A stretch of 47,230 nt of DNA, from positions 1 to 47,230 of the forward strand of contig NZ_JAIPPU010000022.1 of the NCBI RefSeq assembly GCF_026646375.1, read 5' to 3'. How positions within the stretch are numbered: position 1 is the stretch's first letter; every line of letters begins with the position of its first letter. The position numbers were made by a program, and so were the translations under genes. Origin of the DNA: Acetobacterium wieringae. GTDB lineage: Bacteria; Bacillota; Clostridia; Eubacteriales; Eubacteriaceae. Below the pieces are notes generated by a model. It was not told the DNA's origin. It worked only from the letters and a program-made list of their open reading frames with translations, and ran no database searches. Positions 33,924-42,525 of the stretch are shown one piece after another.

Positions 33924-35002
33924 TTTTCAAATCTCCCTTTAAAATCTGTCGTACTGCATTTTTCCAATGGCAACCTGATCCGTTTTCCTTCCGCGGCTGA
34001 TTTGTAGATTGCCAGAATAAGCTCCACTGCTCTACGACCATCTTTGGCTGTGATGGATGGTTCCCGGTCATTTTTTATCGCATCAATAACATCGGCATAA
34101 TAGGGTGTATGCCCGTAACCAGCGACGTTGGGCGGATTTTTGCTAAACCGTTCTTTAATTTCCCTGGAGTCATCCAGCACATCAGAAAAATTCCATTCTT
34201 CAATAATATTAACCGACTGACCAGTAGCTTTGACCGTTCCCTTTTCACCAAACAGGTAGAGTGTTTCTTCCAAATTTTTGGGATAAATGGTCGTCGTTCC
34301 TTCAACGATGCCATAGCTGCCATTAGCAAACCGTATCAGGGCGATTCCAAAATCTTCCGCTTCGATATAGGGATGATTGAGATTATCGGTCATTCCCACC
34401 ACTTCTATAATATCATCACCCAACATCCATCTCAGTAGATCGATGTTGTGAATGCATTGATTCATCAAAGCACCACCATCGTGTTCCCAGGTTCCCCGCC
34501 ATTTCGATCCAGCATAGTATTCCCGACCCCGATTCCAGCGGATATGGGCTGTTCCATAAAATAATTTGCCAAACCTTTTTTGATCCAGCGCTTCTCTAAT
34601 TTTAATAACCGATTGATTAAAACGATTCTGGTGACAAGCGCTGACTTTGACGTTCTTTTCTTTGGCTTGCTTAATAATTTCGTCGGCATCTTCAAGCGAT
34701 AGGGCAATTGGTTTTTCAATGATCAAATTGCAACCGGCCTCGATAAAATCCAGTGCGATCGACCCATGCTTCCCATTTTCAGTACAGATCGCTGCCAAAT
34801 CCAGCTTTTCATGTTGAATTAACGCATGATGATCAGTATATTGATTAATTGTTTTCGGTAAATCAAATTTTTCGATCAGTGTACTCATGCTATCCGGGTA
34901 AACATCACACAGTGCAACAATATCAAGATCATTGGCCATGGCGGCAGCAATATGATTGGCCGAAATTTTTCCGCATCCGATTAACGCATATTTTAAACCC
35001 AA
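33920..35002 (-). CDS. wbpB: UDP-GlcNAcA 3-dehydrogenase, WbpB/WlbA-like (Gfo/Idh/MocA family)
   Basis: NAD(P)-dependent oxidoreductase of 360 residues. It has the N-terminal IGCGKISANH dinucleotide fold, CTENGKHG, an EKPIAL motif and HQNRFNQS, followed by a GALMNQCIHNIDLL segment that carries the catalytic His in WlbA-type enzymes. It would oxidise carbon 3 of UDP-GlcNAcA for the following aminotransferase. Positioned just behind the dehydrogenase gene that makes UDP-GlcNAcA. Confidence 0.9.
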   Translation of the reverse strand: MGLKYALIGCGKISANHIAAAMANDLDIVALCDVYPDSMSTLIEKFDLPKTINQYTDHHALIQHEKLDLAAICTENGKHGSIALDFIEAGCNLIIEKPIALSLEDADEIIKQAKEKNVKVSACHQNRFNQSVIKIREALDQKRFGKLFYGTAHIRWNRGREYYAGSKWRGTWEHDGGALMNQCIHNIDLLRWMLGDDIIEVVGMTDNLNHPYIEAEDFGIALIRFANGSYGIVEGTTTIYPKNLEETLYLFGEKGTVKATGQSVNIIEEWNFSDVLDDSREIKERFSKNPPNVAGYGHTPYYADVIDAIKNDREPSITAKDGRRAVELILAIYKSAAEGKRIRLPLEKCSTTDFKGRFEK

Positions 35003-35014
35003 GTTGACACCTCC

Positions 35015-36319
35015 TTAAAGCAGTTCAATGTTTTCTCTATCCGTAATGTTTTTCATGGCATTTTTTGTATCAAAAATAAGTTTGGCATGTCTTTGAATGG
35101 CACTGTAATCAACATTCGTGTGAGCAGTTGTGATGATGACCATGTCGGCTGACTCAATGAGTTCGCCAGTTAGTTCCACCTCGCCGGCTCGTGTTTTTCC
35201 ATGTTCCTGAAAATCTGGCACAAAGGAATCATAATAAACGACTTCTGCACCTTCTTTCTCGACTTCGTCCATTAATTTTATAGCCGGACTTTCTCGGTAA
35301 TCTCCAATATCCTGCTTATAAGCGACACCAAGAAAGAGAATTTTTGAGTCTTTCAGGGTTTTGTTATGGTGATTTAAGATTTTACTGGCCCGTTCTGCGC
35401 AATACTCCGGCATCCGGTCATTTACCATCATTGACGATTCAATCATCGATGTATGAAATCCATATTCCCGGGCTTTCCAGGACAAATAGTAAGGATCCAG
35501 CGGAATGCAATGGCCACCGACACCTGGCCCCGGATAAAAAGCCTGAAAGCCGTAAGGTTTTGATTTGGCGGCATCGATGACCTCCCAGATACTGATTCCC
35601 ATTTTGTGACACAGCATCGCCAGCTCATTCACCAGCCCAATATTAATATTGCGATAGGTATTTTCAAGAATTTTTTCCATTTCGGCAACAGCCGGTGAAG
35701 AAACCCGATAAATGGGGGCTTGTAAAATGCTCTCATACATCGCCGCCGCCACTTCGGTACACTGCGGGGTGATCCCACCGGTCACCTTTGGGGTGTTTTT
35801 CGTTTTATAAATCAGATTTCCGGGATCAACCCGTTCCGGTGAAAAGGCCAGAAAAAAATCTTCCCCACATTTTAATCCCGATGACTCAAAAATTGGTTTA
35901 AGCAGTTCTTCGGTTGTTCCGGGATAGGTAGTCGATTCAAGAACAATCAACATTTCTTTGTGCATGTATGGAACAATACTTTCTGCTGAAGACTTGACAT
36001 AACTAATATCTGGCTGTTGATGCTCATCGAGGGGGGTTGGCACGCAAATACAGACACAGTCGGCGGCGGCAACCTTGGAAAAATCCGTTGTCGCTGAAAG
36101 CAGACCCGACTTCACAATTTTCTCCAGATCTTCATTTACCACATCCCCGATATAGTTGATGCCGGAATTTACCATGTCGACTTTTTCTTTTTGCACATCA
36201 AAGCCAATTGTTTTAAAACCAGCTTTCGCTTTCTCCACTGCCAGTGGAAGCCCTACATAACCAAGACCGACCACACCGAGTATTGCTGTTTTAGAAATTA
36301 ATTTGTCTTTGATCGTCAT
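35015..36319 (-). CDS. wbpA: UDP-N-acetylglucosamine 6-dehydrogenase, WbpA-like
   Basis: Nucleotide-sugar dehydrogenase of 434 residues. GLGYVGLPLA (about 18-27), ESTTYPGTTEE (about 128-138) and catalytic Cys271 in GVGGHCIPLDP place it with UDP-GlcNAc dehydrogenases and not with the Ugd at 12.2 kb. It would form UDP-GlcNAcA for the WbpB/E/D steps. With its three neighbours it gives UDP-GlcNAc(3NAc)A. The 2-epimerase WbpI, which would produce the manno form, is not seen in this window. Confidence 0.92.
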   Translation of the reverse strand: MTIKDKLISKTAILGVVGLGYVGLPLAVEKAKAGFKTIGFDVQKEKVDMVNSGINYIGDVVNEDLEKIVKSGLLSATTDFSKVAAADCVCICVPTPLDEHQQPDISYVKSSAESIVPYMHKEMLIVLESTTYPGTTEELLKPIFESSGLKCGEDFFLAFSPERVDPGNLIYKTKNTPKVTGGITPQCTEVAAAMYESILQAPIYRVSSPAVAEMEKILENTYRNINIGLVNELAMLCHKMGISIWEVIDAAKSKPYGFQAFYPGPGVGGHCIPLDPYYLSWKAREYGFHTSMIESSMMVNDRMPEYCAERASKILNHHNKTLKDSKILFLGVAYKQDIGDYRESPAIKLMDEVEKEGAEVVYYDSFVPDFQEHGKTRAGEVELTGELIESADMVIITTAHTNVDYSAIQRHAKLIFDTKNAMKNITDRENIELL

Positions 36320-36333
36320 TTTTATAACTCCCT

Positions 36334-37587
36334 TTAAATTAATTCGATAAGTTTTTCTGTTAATCGTTGATAATCATAATCATTCGCAGCCGCTATCGCA
36401 TTTTTACAGTATTGTTCATATTGGTTTCTTGGCATATTACTAAACTCGATAATGGTTTTGGCCAATTGTTCCGGGTCAGCCTGATCAACCACCATTCCGC
36501 AATTGTATCTTTTTATCAGGTCATAACCAAACTCACAATCAGAAACCGTTGGTTTGCCGCTGGCAAAGTACTCAAACATTTTATTGAGACTGGCTCCGTA
36601 TTTTTTTATCGGATTGTCCTCAAAGTGAATGATATTGAGATTTGACTTGCTTAAAACATATGGAATCCTATTTTTATTGACATAGCCTTTGAACACTACA
36701 TTATTAATATCATTCTCTTTACAGAAGTCTTCCAGGTTTTTTCGATCACTGCCATCGCCATAAATAAGGAAAATGATTTCATTGGGTGATTCTTTTCTGA
36801 CAACTTGGGCTGCTGCTACAATGGATTTGACGTTATTTACAAGTCGAATTGACCCGGCATAAATTACCTTAAAGGTTTTCTTATTATCTAAATCCAGATC
36901 TTCAAATTTATTAACCATTTGGTTTGCCATAAAGCCATCCAGATCAACACCATTATTTATGTGATAGACCTTTTTAAGATCAATCGTACCACCTTGCTCT
37001 TTGCTCCAACCACGTTCAATGATGTAATCTGCACCACCTTCCATGGTAAAGATGAGTTTGTCTGCTCTTTTGTAAATCCACTTTTCACCACTATAAAGGA
37101 TTTTTGCAATTAAGCTGGTTCGCTTTAACCCACCATAAGCGACAATGCTTTCAGGCCAGAGATCCCGGACTTCACAAATACATGGGACGTTAAACTTTTT
37201 TGCTATCTGAATACCCGCAATCAATGTAAGAGGATGAACACTTGATGCCAGAATCAGATCCGGTTTTCCATTAATTTGTGCGTATTCTTTCGCAACTGGG
37301 AACAGGTTTTTATAAAAGGTCAACATGTTGTACAATCTTTTTTTTGCATTGCCAGCGTAATCAGGCGTTTTTACAATCACAAAGGTGATTCCATCAATTA
37401 TGTCCACCTGATATTTTTTATTTATGATTTCAATGTTTTCATTCGTAAAGTGATTGGTTGAGGCACAAAAAATGATGGGACGATAACCTCTAGTAAGTAG
37501 ATTCTCGGCAAAAGAGTAATGTCGGCCGGCGCGATCCTTATACATATTAGTAGCATAGTGGTTCCAAATCCAGACAGTTTTTTTCAT
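36334..37587 (-). CDS. Family 4-type glycosyltransferase (WbuB-like)
   Basis: GT-B enzyme of 417 residues with the N-terminal WIWNHYATNMYKDRAGRHY, similar to a group of amino-sugar transferases in O-antigen clusters (WbuB type, assigned by eye), and a C-terminal FEDNPIKKYGASLNKMFEYF segment. As the first glycosyltransferase after the initiating enzyme genes it may add the second sugar. ATG 37587 overlaps the stop of the acetyltransferase gene (TGATG); the TTG just before it is less likely as start. Confidence 0.87.
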   Translation of the reverse strand: MKKTVWIWNHYATNMYKDRAGRHYSFAENLLTRGYRPIIFCASTNHFTNENIEIINKKYQVDIIDGITFVIVKTPDYAGNAKKRLYNMLTFYKNLFPVAKEYAQINGKPDLILASSVHPLTLIAGIQIAKKFNVPCICEVRDLWPESIVAYGGLKRTSLIAKILYSGEKWIYKRADKLIFTMEGGADYIIERGWSKEQGGTIDLKKVYHINNGVDLDGFMANQMVNKFEDLDLDNKKTFKVIYAGSIRLVNNVKSIVAAAQVVRKESPNEIIFLIYGDGSDRKNLEDFCKENDINNVVFKGYVNKNRIPYVLSKSNLNIIHFEDNPIKKYGASLNKMFEYFASGKPTVSDCEFGYDLIKRYNCGMVVDQADPEQLAKTIIEFSNMPRNQYEQYCKNAIAAANDYDYQRLTEKLIELI

Positions 37588-38207
37588 CAACGGATACTCC
37601 TTGCCGGAACGCCCACATAGGTTCCCGATTCAGTTATGTCTTTTACTACAACTGCTCCGGCACCAATTTTACAGTCGCCGGTAATGGTTAGATTATTGCT
37701 GATGGTGCTGCCAATTCCAATCCAGGTTTTTTGACCAATCACCACCGTCCCAGCCAGATGTGCCCCAGGCGAAACATGAACATAATCGGCAATACGATTA
37801 TCGTGATCTACTGTTGCTGCAGTATTTATAATACAGCCTTTGCCGATTCGTGTGGCACTGTTAATTACAACCCCAGCCATAATCACCGTTCCGGTTCCCA
37901 CTTCCACCGCTGACCCAATAATCGCTGATGGATGAATTAAGAGTGGTGGCTCTATTCCAGCTGACTCAAGTTCGTTTTGTACCGTCTCTCTAATTTTATT
38001 GTTTCCAACAGCAACAAAAATATCTGCTTCATCTGCAATTTTAAAGGCATCCGCTGTTTTTCCGACAACATTGAATCCCATACACTCCGTAATTAATGGA
38101 TCATCATCGAGAAACGCAATATCTTCCCATTTTTTCATCCGAATTGCAATATCAACGACTACTTTTCCATGCCCACTTGCTCCAATGATCAATAACTTTT
38201 TTTTCAC
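37587..38207 (-). CDS. Amino-sugar N-acetyltransferase, PglD/NeuD/EpsM-like
   Basis: Protein of 206 residues: an N-terminal nucleotide-sugar-binding fold (IIGASGHGKVV at 6-16) and a C-terminal left-handed beta-helix of hexapeptide repeats. TVDHDN holds the general-base His of PglD-type enzymes. It would acetylate the 4-amino group of UDP-4-amino-4,6-dideoxy-GlcNAc to give UDP-diNAc-bacillosamine. It is flanked by PglC- and PglE-like genes as in the Bacillus epsLMN order. Confidence 0.9.
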   Translation of the reverse strand: MKKKLLIIGASGHGKVVVDIAIRMKKWEDIAFLDDDPLITECMGFNVVGKTADAFKIADEADIFVAVGNNKIRETVQNELESAGIEPPLLIHPSAIIGSAVEVGTGTVIMAGVVINSATRIGKGCIINTAATVDHDNRIADYVHVSPGAHLAGTVVIGQKTWIGIGSTISNNLTITGDCKIGAGAVVVKDITESGTYVGVPARSIR

Positions 38208-38264
38208 ACTGCAGCGCCCCCTTCGATAAGTATTGAGAACTTTTTAGCACTATTTATAGATTTT

Positions 38265-38882
38265 TTAATCGTCTCCGCTTGTACCCTGAAACAACTCCAT
38301 TGTTGTCGAGTCATTTGCATTGATCCCTTCTCGTTTAAAGACCTTTTTTAACGTTAATATAATAATCTTCCAATCCTCCACAAAACTGACAGTATCAACA
38401 TACTTAACATCGAGATCGAATTTCTCTTCCCAGCTAATGGCATTTCGTCCATTTACCTGTGCCAAACCAGATAACCCTGGCCTAACCTCATGTCTTCTTT
38501 TTTGTTTTTTATTGTAAAGGGGCAAATATTGCACCAGCAATGGTCTCGGGCCAATAACAGCCATATCACCTTTAACCACATTTACAAGTTCCGGCAGTTC
38601 ATCGAGACTGGCAGACCGTAAAAAATTACCAAATTTGGTCTGTCGTTTGTCATCAGGTAACAGTGCACCTTGTTCATCCCGCTGATCCGTCATGGTTCTA
38701 AATTTATATAGTGTAAACACCTTTTCATTCAAACCTGGTCTTAGTTGTTTGAATAGCACCGGATGGCCCAGTTTTTTTCTGACTAACAAAGCCAAAACAA
38801 AAAATACCGGTGAGAGGACAATGATCGCTGCCAAAGATAAACAAAAATCCATTGGTCTTTTTATAAATCTTTTATAGATCAT
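38265..38882 (-). CDS. Initiating phosphoglycosyl transferase, PglC/EpsL-like
   Basis: Monotopic membrane enzyme of 205 residues that transfers a phosphosugar (probably diNAc-bacillosamine phosphate) to undecaprenyl phosphate. It has an N-terminal re-entrant hydrophobic helix (about 13-35), the catalytic D94-E95 in SLDELPEL, and IGPRPLL and VRPGLSG motifs. It is short like PglC and lacks the extra helices of WbaP-type enzymes. ATG 38882 gives the usual YKRFIKRPMDF start; a GTG at 38891 overlapping the preceding stop (GTGA) is an alternative. Confidence 0.92.
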   Translation of the reverse strand: MIYKRFIKRPMDFCLSLAAIIVLSPVFFVLALLVRKKLGHPVLFKQLRPGLNEKVFTLYKFRTMTDQRDEQGALLPDDKRQTKFGNFLRSASLDELPELVNVVKGDMAVIGPRPLLVQYLPLYNKKQKRRHEVRPGLSGLAQVNGRNAISWEEKFDLDVKYVDTVSFVEDWKIIILTLKKVFKREGINANDSTTMELFQGTSGDD

Positions 38883-38887
38883 CGCAG

Positions 38888-39994
38888 TCACAACCCCTTA
38901 ATAATCTGACAAATTCGTTGCTGATCCGTTTCTGTCATCTTTGTGTCAGAGGGCAGACAAACACCTGAATTAAACAGCTTTTCTGAAACTTTTCCCCCAA
39001 TAAAATCGCACCACTCAAAAAAAGGTTGCTGATGCATGGGTTTCCAAAGCGGCCGTGATTCAATATTTTCACTTTCCAGCGCCTCGATTATATCAAGAGG
39101 TTTTATTGATCCATCTAAGGTTATGCAACTTAACCAATAATTTGGTTCATTCCAATGATTGATCGGCATAAATTGAATCCCTGGTAATTTTTCCAGCTCC
39201 TGTCTGTATAATTCAAAGATATATTTTTTTTTGGCAATCCTTTGATCCAGCACTTTTAATTGACCACGACCGATACCCGCAGATATATTACTCATGCGAT
39301 AATTGAATCCCAATTCACTATGCTGATAGTGCCTTGCCGAATCTCTCGATTGCGTCGACCAAAATCGCACTTTTTCAATTCGTTCCTGATTATCAGAAAC
39401 CAGCATTCCACCGCCAGACGTAGTAATAATCTTGTTTCCATTAAAACTAAATACACCATATTCACCGAAGGTGCCGGTTTGTCTACCTTTATACAAGGTA
39501 CCCAGGGACTCCGCAGCATCTTCGATGACAGTGACACCATGATGATTACAAATTGCCATGATTTTATCCATGTCTGCCGATAAACCGTAAAGATGAACGA
39601 CAATCACCGCTTTTACCTGAGGATATTTTTCAAAAGCCGCTTCTAATGCAATTGGATTCATATTCCAGGTTTCTTCATCACTGTCGATAAATACCGGAAT
39701 TGCCTTTTCGTAAATAATTGGATTGACGGTTGCTGAAAAAGTTAGCGATGGGCAAAAAACAATATCCCCTTCGCTTACACCAACTGCCCGTAATGCCAAG
39801 TGAATTGCGGCTGTCCCAGTATTGACTGCTGCTGCATATTTAGCGCCAACTTTTACTGCAAATTCTTTTTCAAACTCATTTACGTTTGGACCCAGTGGTG
39901 CGATCCAATTGGTGGCAAATGCTTCCTTGATATATTCCATTTCAAATCCTTCATCACTCATATGTGGTGATGATAGATAGATTTTCTCAGCCAT
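38888..39994 (-). CDS. UDP-4-keto-sugar aminotransferase, PglE/EpsN-like
   Basis: DegT-family PLP enzyme of 368 residues with the IYLSSPHMSD start, FCPSLTFSATVNPI (about 80-93), IEDAAESLGTLYKG and the PLP lysine K188 in FNGNKIITTSGGG. All are characteristic of PglE-type aminotransferases for UDP-bacillosamine. It uses the 4-keto product of the dehydratase encoded at 9.4-11.3 kb. First gene after the third beta-helix paralogue; AGGAGG sits upstream of the ATG. Confidence 0.92.
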   Translation of the reverse strand: MAEKIYLSSPHMSDEGFEMEYIKEAFATNWIAPLGPNVNEFEKEFAVKVGAKYAAAVNTGTAAIHLALRAVGVSEGDIVFCPSLTFSATVNPIIYEKAIPVFIDSDEETWNMNPIALEAAFEKYPQVKAVIVVHLYGLSADMDKIMAICNHHGVTVIEDAAESLGTLYKGRQTGTFGEYGVFSFNGNKIITTSGGGMLVSDNQERIEKVRFWSTQSRDSARHYQHSELGFNYRMSNISAGIGRGQLKVLDQRIAKKKYIFELYRQELEKLPGIQFMPINHWNEPNYWLSCITLDGSIKPLDIIEALESENIESRPLWKPMHQQPFFEWCDFIGGKVSEKLFNSGVCLPSDTKMTETDQQRICQIIKGL

Positions 39995-40113
39995 TGTTGT
40001 CGTCCTCCTAATAAATTGTTAATTGATATCTCCATAGCATTATGATTTGATCGTGTTTCAAACTGCGATTATCTGAATAATTTGTTCGAATCGTTTTCCA
40101 TTCTTCACGAAAA

Positions 40114-41361
40114 TCACTCAATAATCAAATTTTTTATTGTTGCAGTGCTGTTAACACTGTATAAAGGAATATCCTTGACATTATTATCTTCAAATGAAGA
40201 TAACCTCAGATTATCAATACTTCCAATCAACAGACACAGGGATTCTGTTATTTCGCTGGCATCAATTGTAACATTAGAAATTGTAGCTTGCTCGACATTC
40301 TCTATACTAAAACCACCATGGTCATTTTCATTCGGTTTTGATCCACTGATACTCACCTTATCAATGCTTAATTCGGATGCTTCGTTGATTTTGAAACCCA
40401 AACTACACCCTTCAATCACTAAGCCTGATATTGTTATGTTTTTGGCACCACTATTGATGTGAACACCAACAACGCTATCCTTGATGCGGCAATCTTTGAA
40501 AATCATGTTTTCAGGCGGTTTATTATATTGGGGATTTCCTGCAATCGCTATTCCGCCTCCCGAGGCATTATTAAACTCAACATTTTCAAAATAAAAATTA
40601 CTGTTGTCACCTCGCAGATATGCAGAATGCAACCATTTCGTTCCACCGTCGTTTGAATTCAGGATACTGTCAACCATGCTAAAACCATTCGTACCAGAAA
40701 TCTGTATCGGCATCCCCGAATGATCAACTTTTAATTTACTTATCGTAATATCTTTATTTTTAGATTTGCCTGTTTGGGCTAATTTTAGGCCAACATAGAC
40801 ATTATCCATGAAAACATCTTTAATTGTCATTGTTTCAACGCCTTGAAGATATATCCCCTGCACATTGCTGACATGACTGTTTTCATAATAATCAACACCC
40901 TCGAAGGTATTATCTGATTTTAGAGTTAGTCCTTCAATCGAAATATTTGAAACGGTCTCGTCTGGATTCGACCAAAGCATGTTTTTGATTGTGTCTTTTT
41001 GTGGGGCCATGAATATCACTGCACCATAACCACTTATATGGGTATTATCACTAATCATCAGTTGTTTTGTAATTAAATACGGTTTCTCCGACTCTGGTAA
41101 GATTAAGAGCGCATTCTTTTTACTCGATTCATCAATTGCATTTTGTAGGGCAACTGTATCATCAGTTAAACCATCACCCTTTACTCCGTAATCTTTTGCG
41201 TTAACAATTTCGTCACTCGGTATAATTACTCTTTTTATTTGACTTGGATTCGAAGAAAGCTCTTCCGATGAGTCCAATTTTGCGGAACTTATAAAATTAA
41301 GTGCAATAACAATTACACCGATCACTGCCAATATGAACACTGAGATTGCTAGCTTCTTCAT
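40114..41361 (-). CDS. Third beta-helix paralogue, shorter and membrane-anchored (pectate lyase 3-like)
   Basis: Protein of 415 residues. An N-terminal hydrophobic segment (about 5-23) acts as anchor or uncleaved signal, followed by a short linker and a beta-helix starting with DYGVKGDG (about 57-64). It follows the two riboswitch-controlled paralogues closely through the whole domain (SGYGAVIFMAPQ, MPIQISGTN, NSNDGGTKWLH), with many substitutions. It stops after KNLIIE, about 75-80 residues before the paralogues end, and the downstream DNA does not continue the homology in any frame that I can see. There is no ChW module, Thr/Pro stalk or GEMM element. GGAAGGAAGG is the ribosome binding site. 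Confidence 0.86.
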   Translation of the reverse strand: MKKLAISVFILAVIGVIVIALNFISSAKLDSSEELSSNPSQIKRVIIPSDEIVNAKDYGVKGDGLTDDTVALQNAIDESSKKNALLILPESEKPYLITKQLMISDNTHISGYGAVIFMAPQKDTIKNMLWSNPDETVSNISIEGLTLKSDNTFEGVDYYENSHVSNVQGIYLQGVETMTIKDVFMDNVYVGLKLAQTGKSKNKDITISKLKVDHSGMPIQISGTNGFSMVDSILNSNDGGTKWLHSAYLRGDNSNFYFENVEFNNASGGGIAIAGNPQYNKPPENMIFKDCRIKDSVVGVHINSGAKNITISGLVIEGCSLGFKINEASELSIDKVSISGSKPNENDHGGFSIENVEQATISNVTIDASEITESLCLLIGSIDNLRLSSFEDNNVKDIPLYSVNSTATIKNLIIE

Positions 41362-41474
41362 AACAAAACCTTCCTTCCGATGTTTAATCAGAAATTAGTA
41401 CAGCCATACGATCTGTTCGAAATTGTCTGCATCTTTGAGCATGAACTCTATCTTAAAATAGAATTGTTCTAACT

Positions 41475-41503
41475 ATGATAGTCTTACTTAAACCAAAACG
41501 CAA
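41475..41503 (-). promoter_or_regulatory. Candidate promoter of the third beta-helix gene and EPS operon
   Basis: TTGCGT and TATCAT on the minus strand with a 17-base spacer, about 110 bases before the start codon. It is the best candidate for the head promoter of the long leftward operon. Confidence 0.5.
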
Positions 41504-41731
41504 GTACAAGTTAAAAATTTATTGCTACTTAACAAATTTTGATTTTTATTCGAAAAATCGGCACACCATTGTGGAATACATACCCAATATTACCGCAAAA
41601 ACGCAGGTGTTAACTGCGATTGGTTCTCGATCTGAATAATTACAGTGTTCTTTTCTTTTTTTGTTGTTTTATTATATCATACTATCAAATCGGAATCAGT
41701 CAGGTTTTTTCAAAATAAATATCGTTGCCTC

Positions 41732-41761
41732 TTGTTTTGAAGTCAAACCATTGGGTATAAT
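41732..41761 (+). promoter_or_regulatory. Promoter of the MazG-like gene
   Basis: TTGTTT (41732-41737) and a perfect TATAAT (41756-41761), 18 bases apart. GAGGTGAT follows as the ribosome binding site before the ATG at 41781. Confidence 0.6.
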
Positions 41762-41780
41762 AGATTCGAGGTGATAAATT

Positions 41781-42101
41781 ATGAAAGTTGAGTACAACAA
41801 AATTGTTCGGGATAAAATTCCTGAAATCATTCGAGACAGTGGACGTACCTGTGAGTACAAAATCTTAGGTGAATCAGAAGTTAGAGAAGCACTGCAAGAG
41901 AAGCTTCTTGAAAAAGCTCAGATTTTTTTGAAAAGACCCTCTGAAGATGAACTTTCAGATATTTACGAATTGCTGGATGCAATTGTGGAAAGCTTTGATT
42001 TTGAGCCGCTTCATATTGATTATTTAAAAATTCAGAATAAAGAGAATAAAGGTACCTATTCTGAAAAAGTCTTTCTAATTTCAGTAGATGACGGTCAATA
42101 G
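41781..42101 (+). CDS. MazG-like all-alpha NTP pyrophosphohydrolase
   Basis: Small protein of 106 residues, probably a house-cleaning nucleotide pyrophosphohydrolase of the MazG-related all-alpha type (COG4997 group). Seen: the N-terminal YNKIVRDKIPEII segment typical of this group, then acidic helices with E-x-x-E and SDIYELLDAIVE, which could bind magnesium. It is monocistronic on the plus strand, with its own promoter and a terminator. Substrate unknown. Confidence 0.8.
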   Translation: MKVEYNKIVRDKIPEIIRDSGRTCEYKILGESEVREALQEKLLEKAQIFLKRPSEDELSDIYELLDAIVESFDFEPLHIDYLKIQNKENKGTYSEKVFLISVDDGQ

Positions 42102-42114
42102 TATTTAAAAAAAT

Positions 42115-42153
42115 AACAGGACTGGTGATCAATTTTCTGTCACCAGTCCTGTT
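42115..42153. terminator. Bidirectional terminator between MazG-like gene and yraN
   Basis: A perfect 14-bp stem AACAGGACTGGTGA (42115-42128) with TCACCAGTCCTGTT (42140-42153). A-rich on the left and T-rich on the right, so it can serve both convergent genes. Confidence 0.92.
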
Positions 42154-42159
42154 TATTCT

Positions 42160-42525
42160 TTAAAACGAAAAAGCACTTTCAAAATGATTAATGACCTGCT
42201 CTCCGTTTGTTTCATAATAGATTTCGATAACGTCAAAGCGAATATTGACATCATCAAGCTGCATTTCTTTGAGGTACCATAGCGCCGTTTTACTAATACG
42301 TTTTTGTTTTGACCGGTTCACCGCTTCCCGGGGATATCCAAAATCCAGGTTTTTTCGATATTTCACTTCTATAAATACCCATGCATCACGATCTTTTGCA
42401 ATGAGATCAATTTCGCCAGATGGCTTTTTATAATTCGTTTCGTAAATCTGAAAACCATTATTTTGTAAATAGTTTAGTGCTAACGCTTCTCCGGCCTTGC
42501 CTTTTTTGACATTATGTGTTTTCAT
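42160..42525 (-). CDS. yraN: YraN/UPF0102 family endonuclease-like protein
   Basis: Protein of 121 residues with a PD-(D/E)xK nuclease-type core: GEIDLIAKDRD then VFIEVKYR. The family is widely linked to rnhB in bacteria; its role, possibly in DNA processing, is not settled. It begins in an ATGA overlap with the end of rnhB. Confidence 0.9.
   Translation of the reverse strand: MKTHNVKKGKAGEALALNYLQNNGFQIYETNYKKPSGEIDLIAKDRDAWVFIEVKYRKNLDFGYPREAVNRSKQKRISKTALWYLKEMQLDDVNIRFDVIEIYYETNGEQVINHFESAFSF

Larger units (their letters stand above)
41362..41780. other. Gene-free region between the EPS locus and the MazG-like gene
   Basis: Minus side: a promoter TTGCGT (41498-41503) and TATCAT (41475-41480), 17 bases apart, and a possible second one with TATAAT at 41671-41676. 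Between them is a hairpin CGCAG/CTGCG followed by TTTTT (41597-41618), which could act as an early terminator of the distal transcript. Plus side: the promoter of the MazG-like gene. No GEMM element and no gene is seen. Confidence 0.5.

Noticed and set aside
36540..36925. GGTTTGCC matches inside a glycosyltransferase gene
   Set aside because: Coding sequence without the rest of the riboswitch consensus; chance matches.
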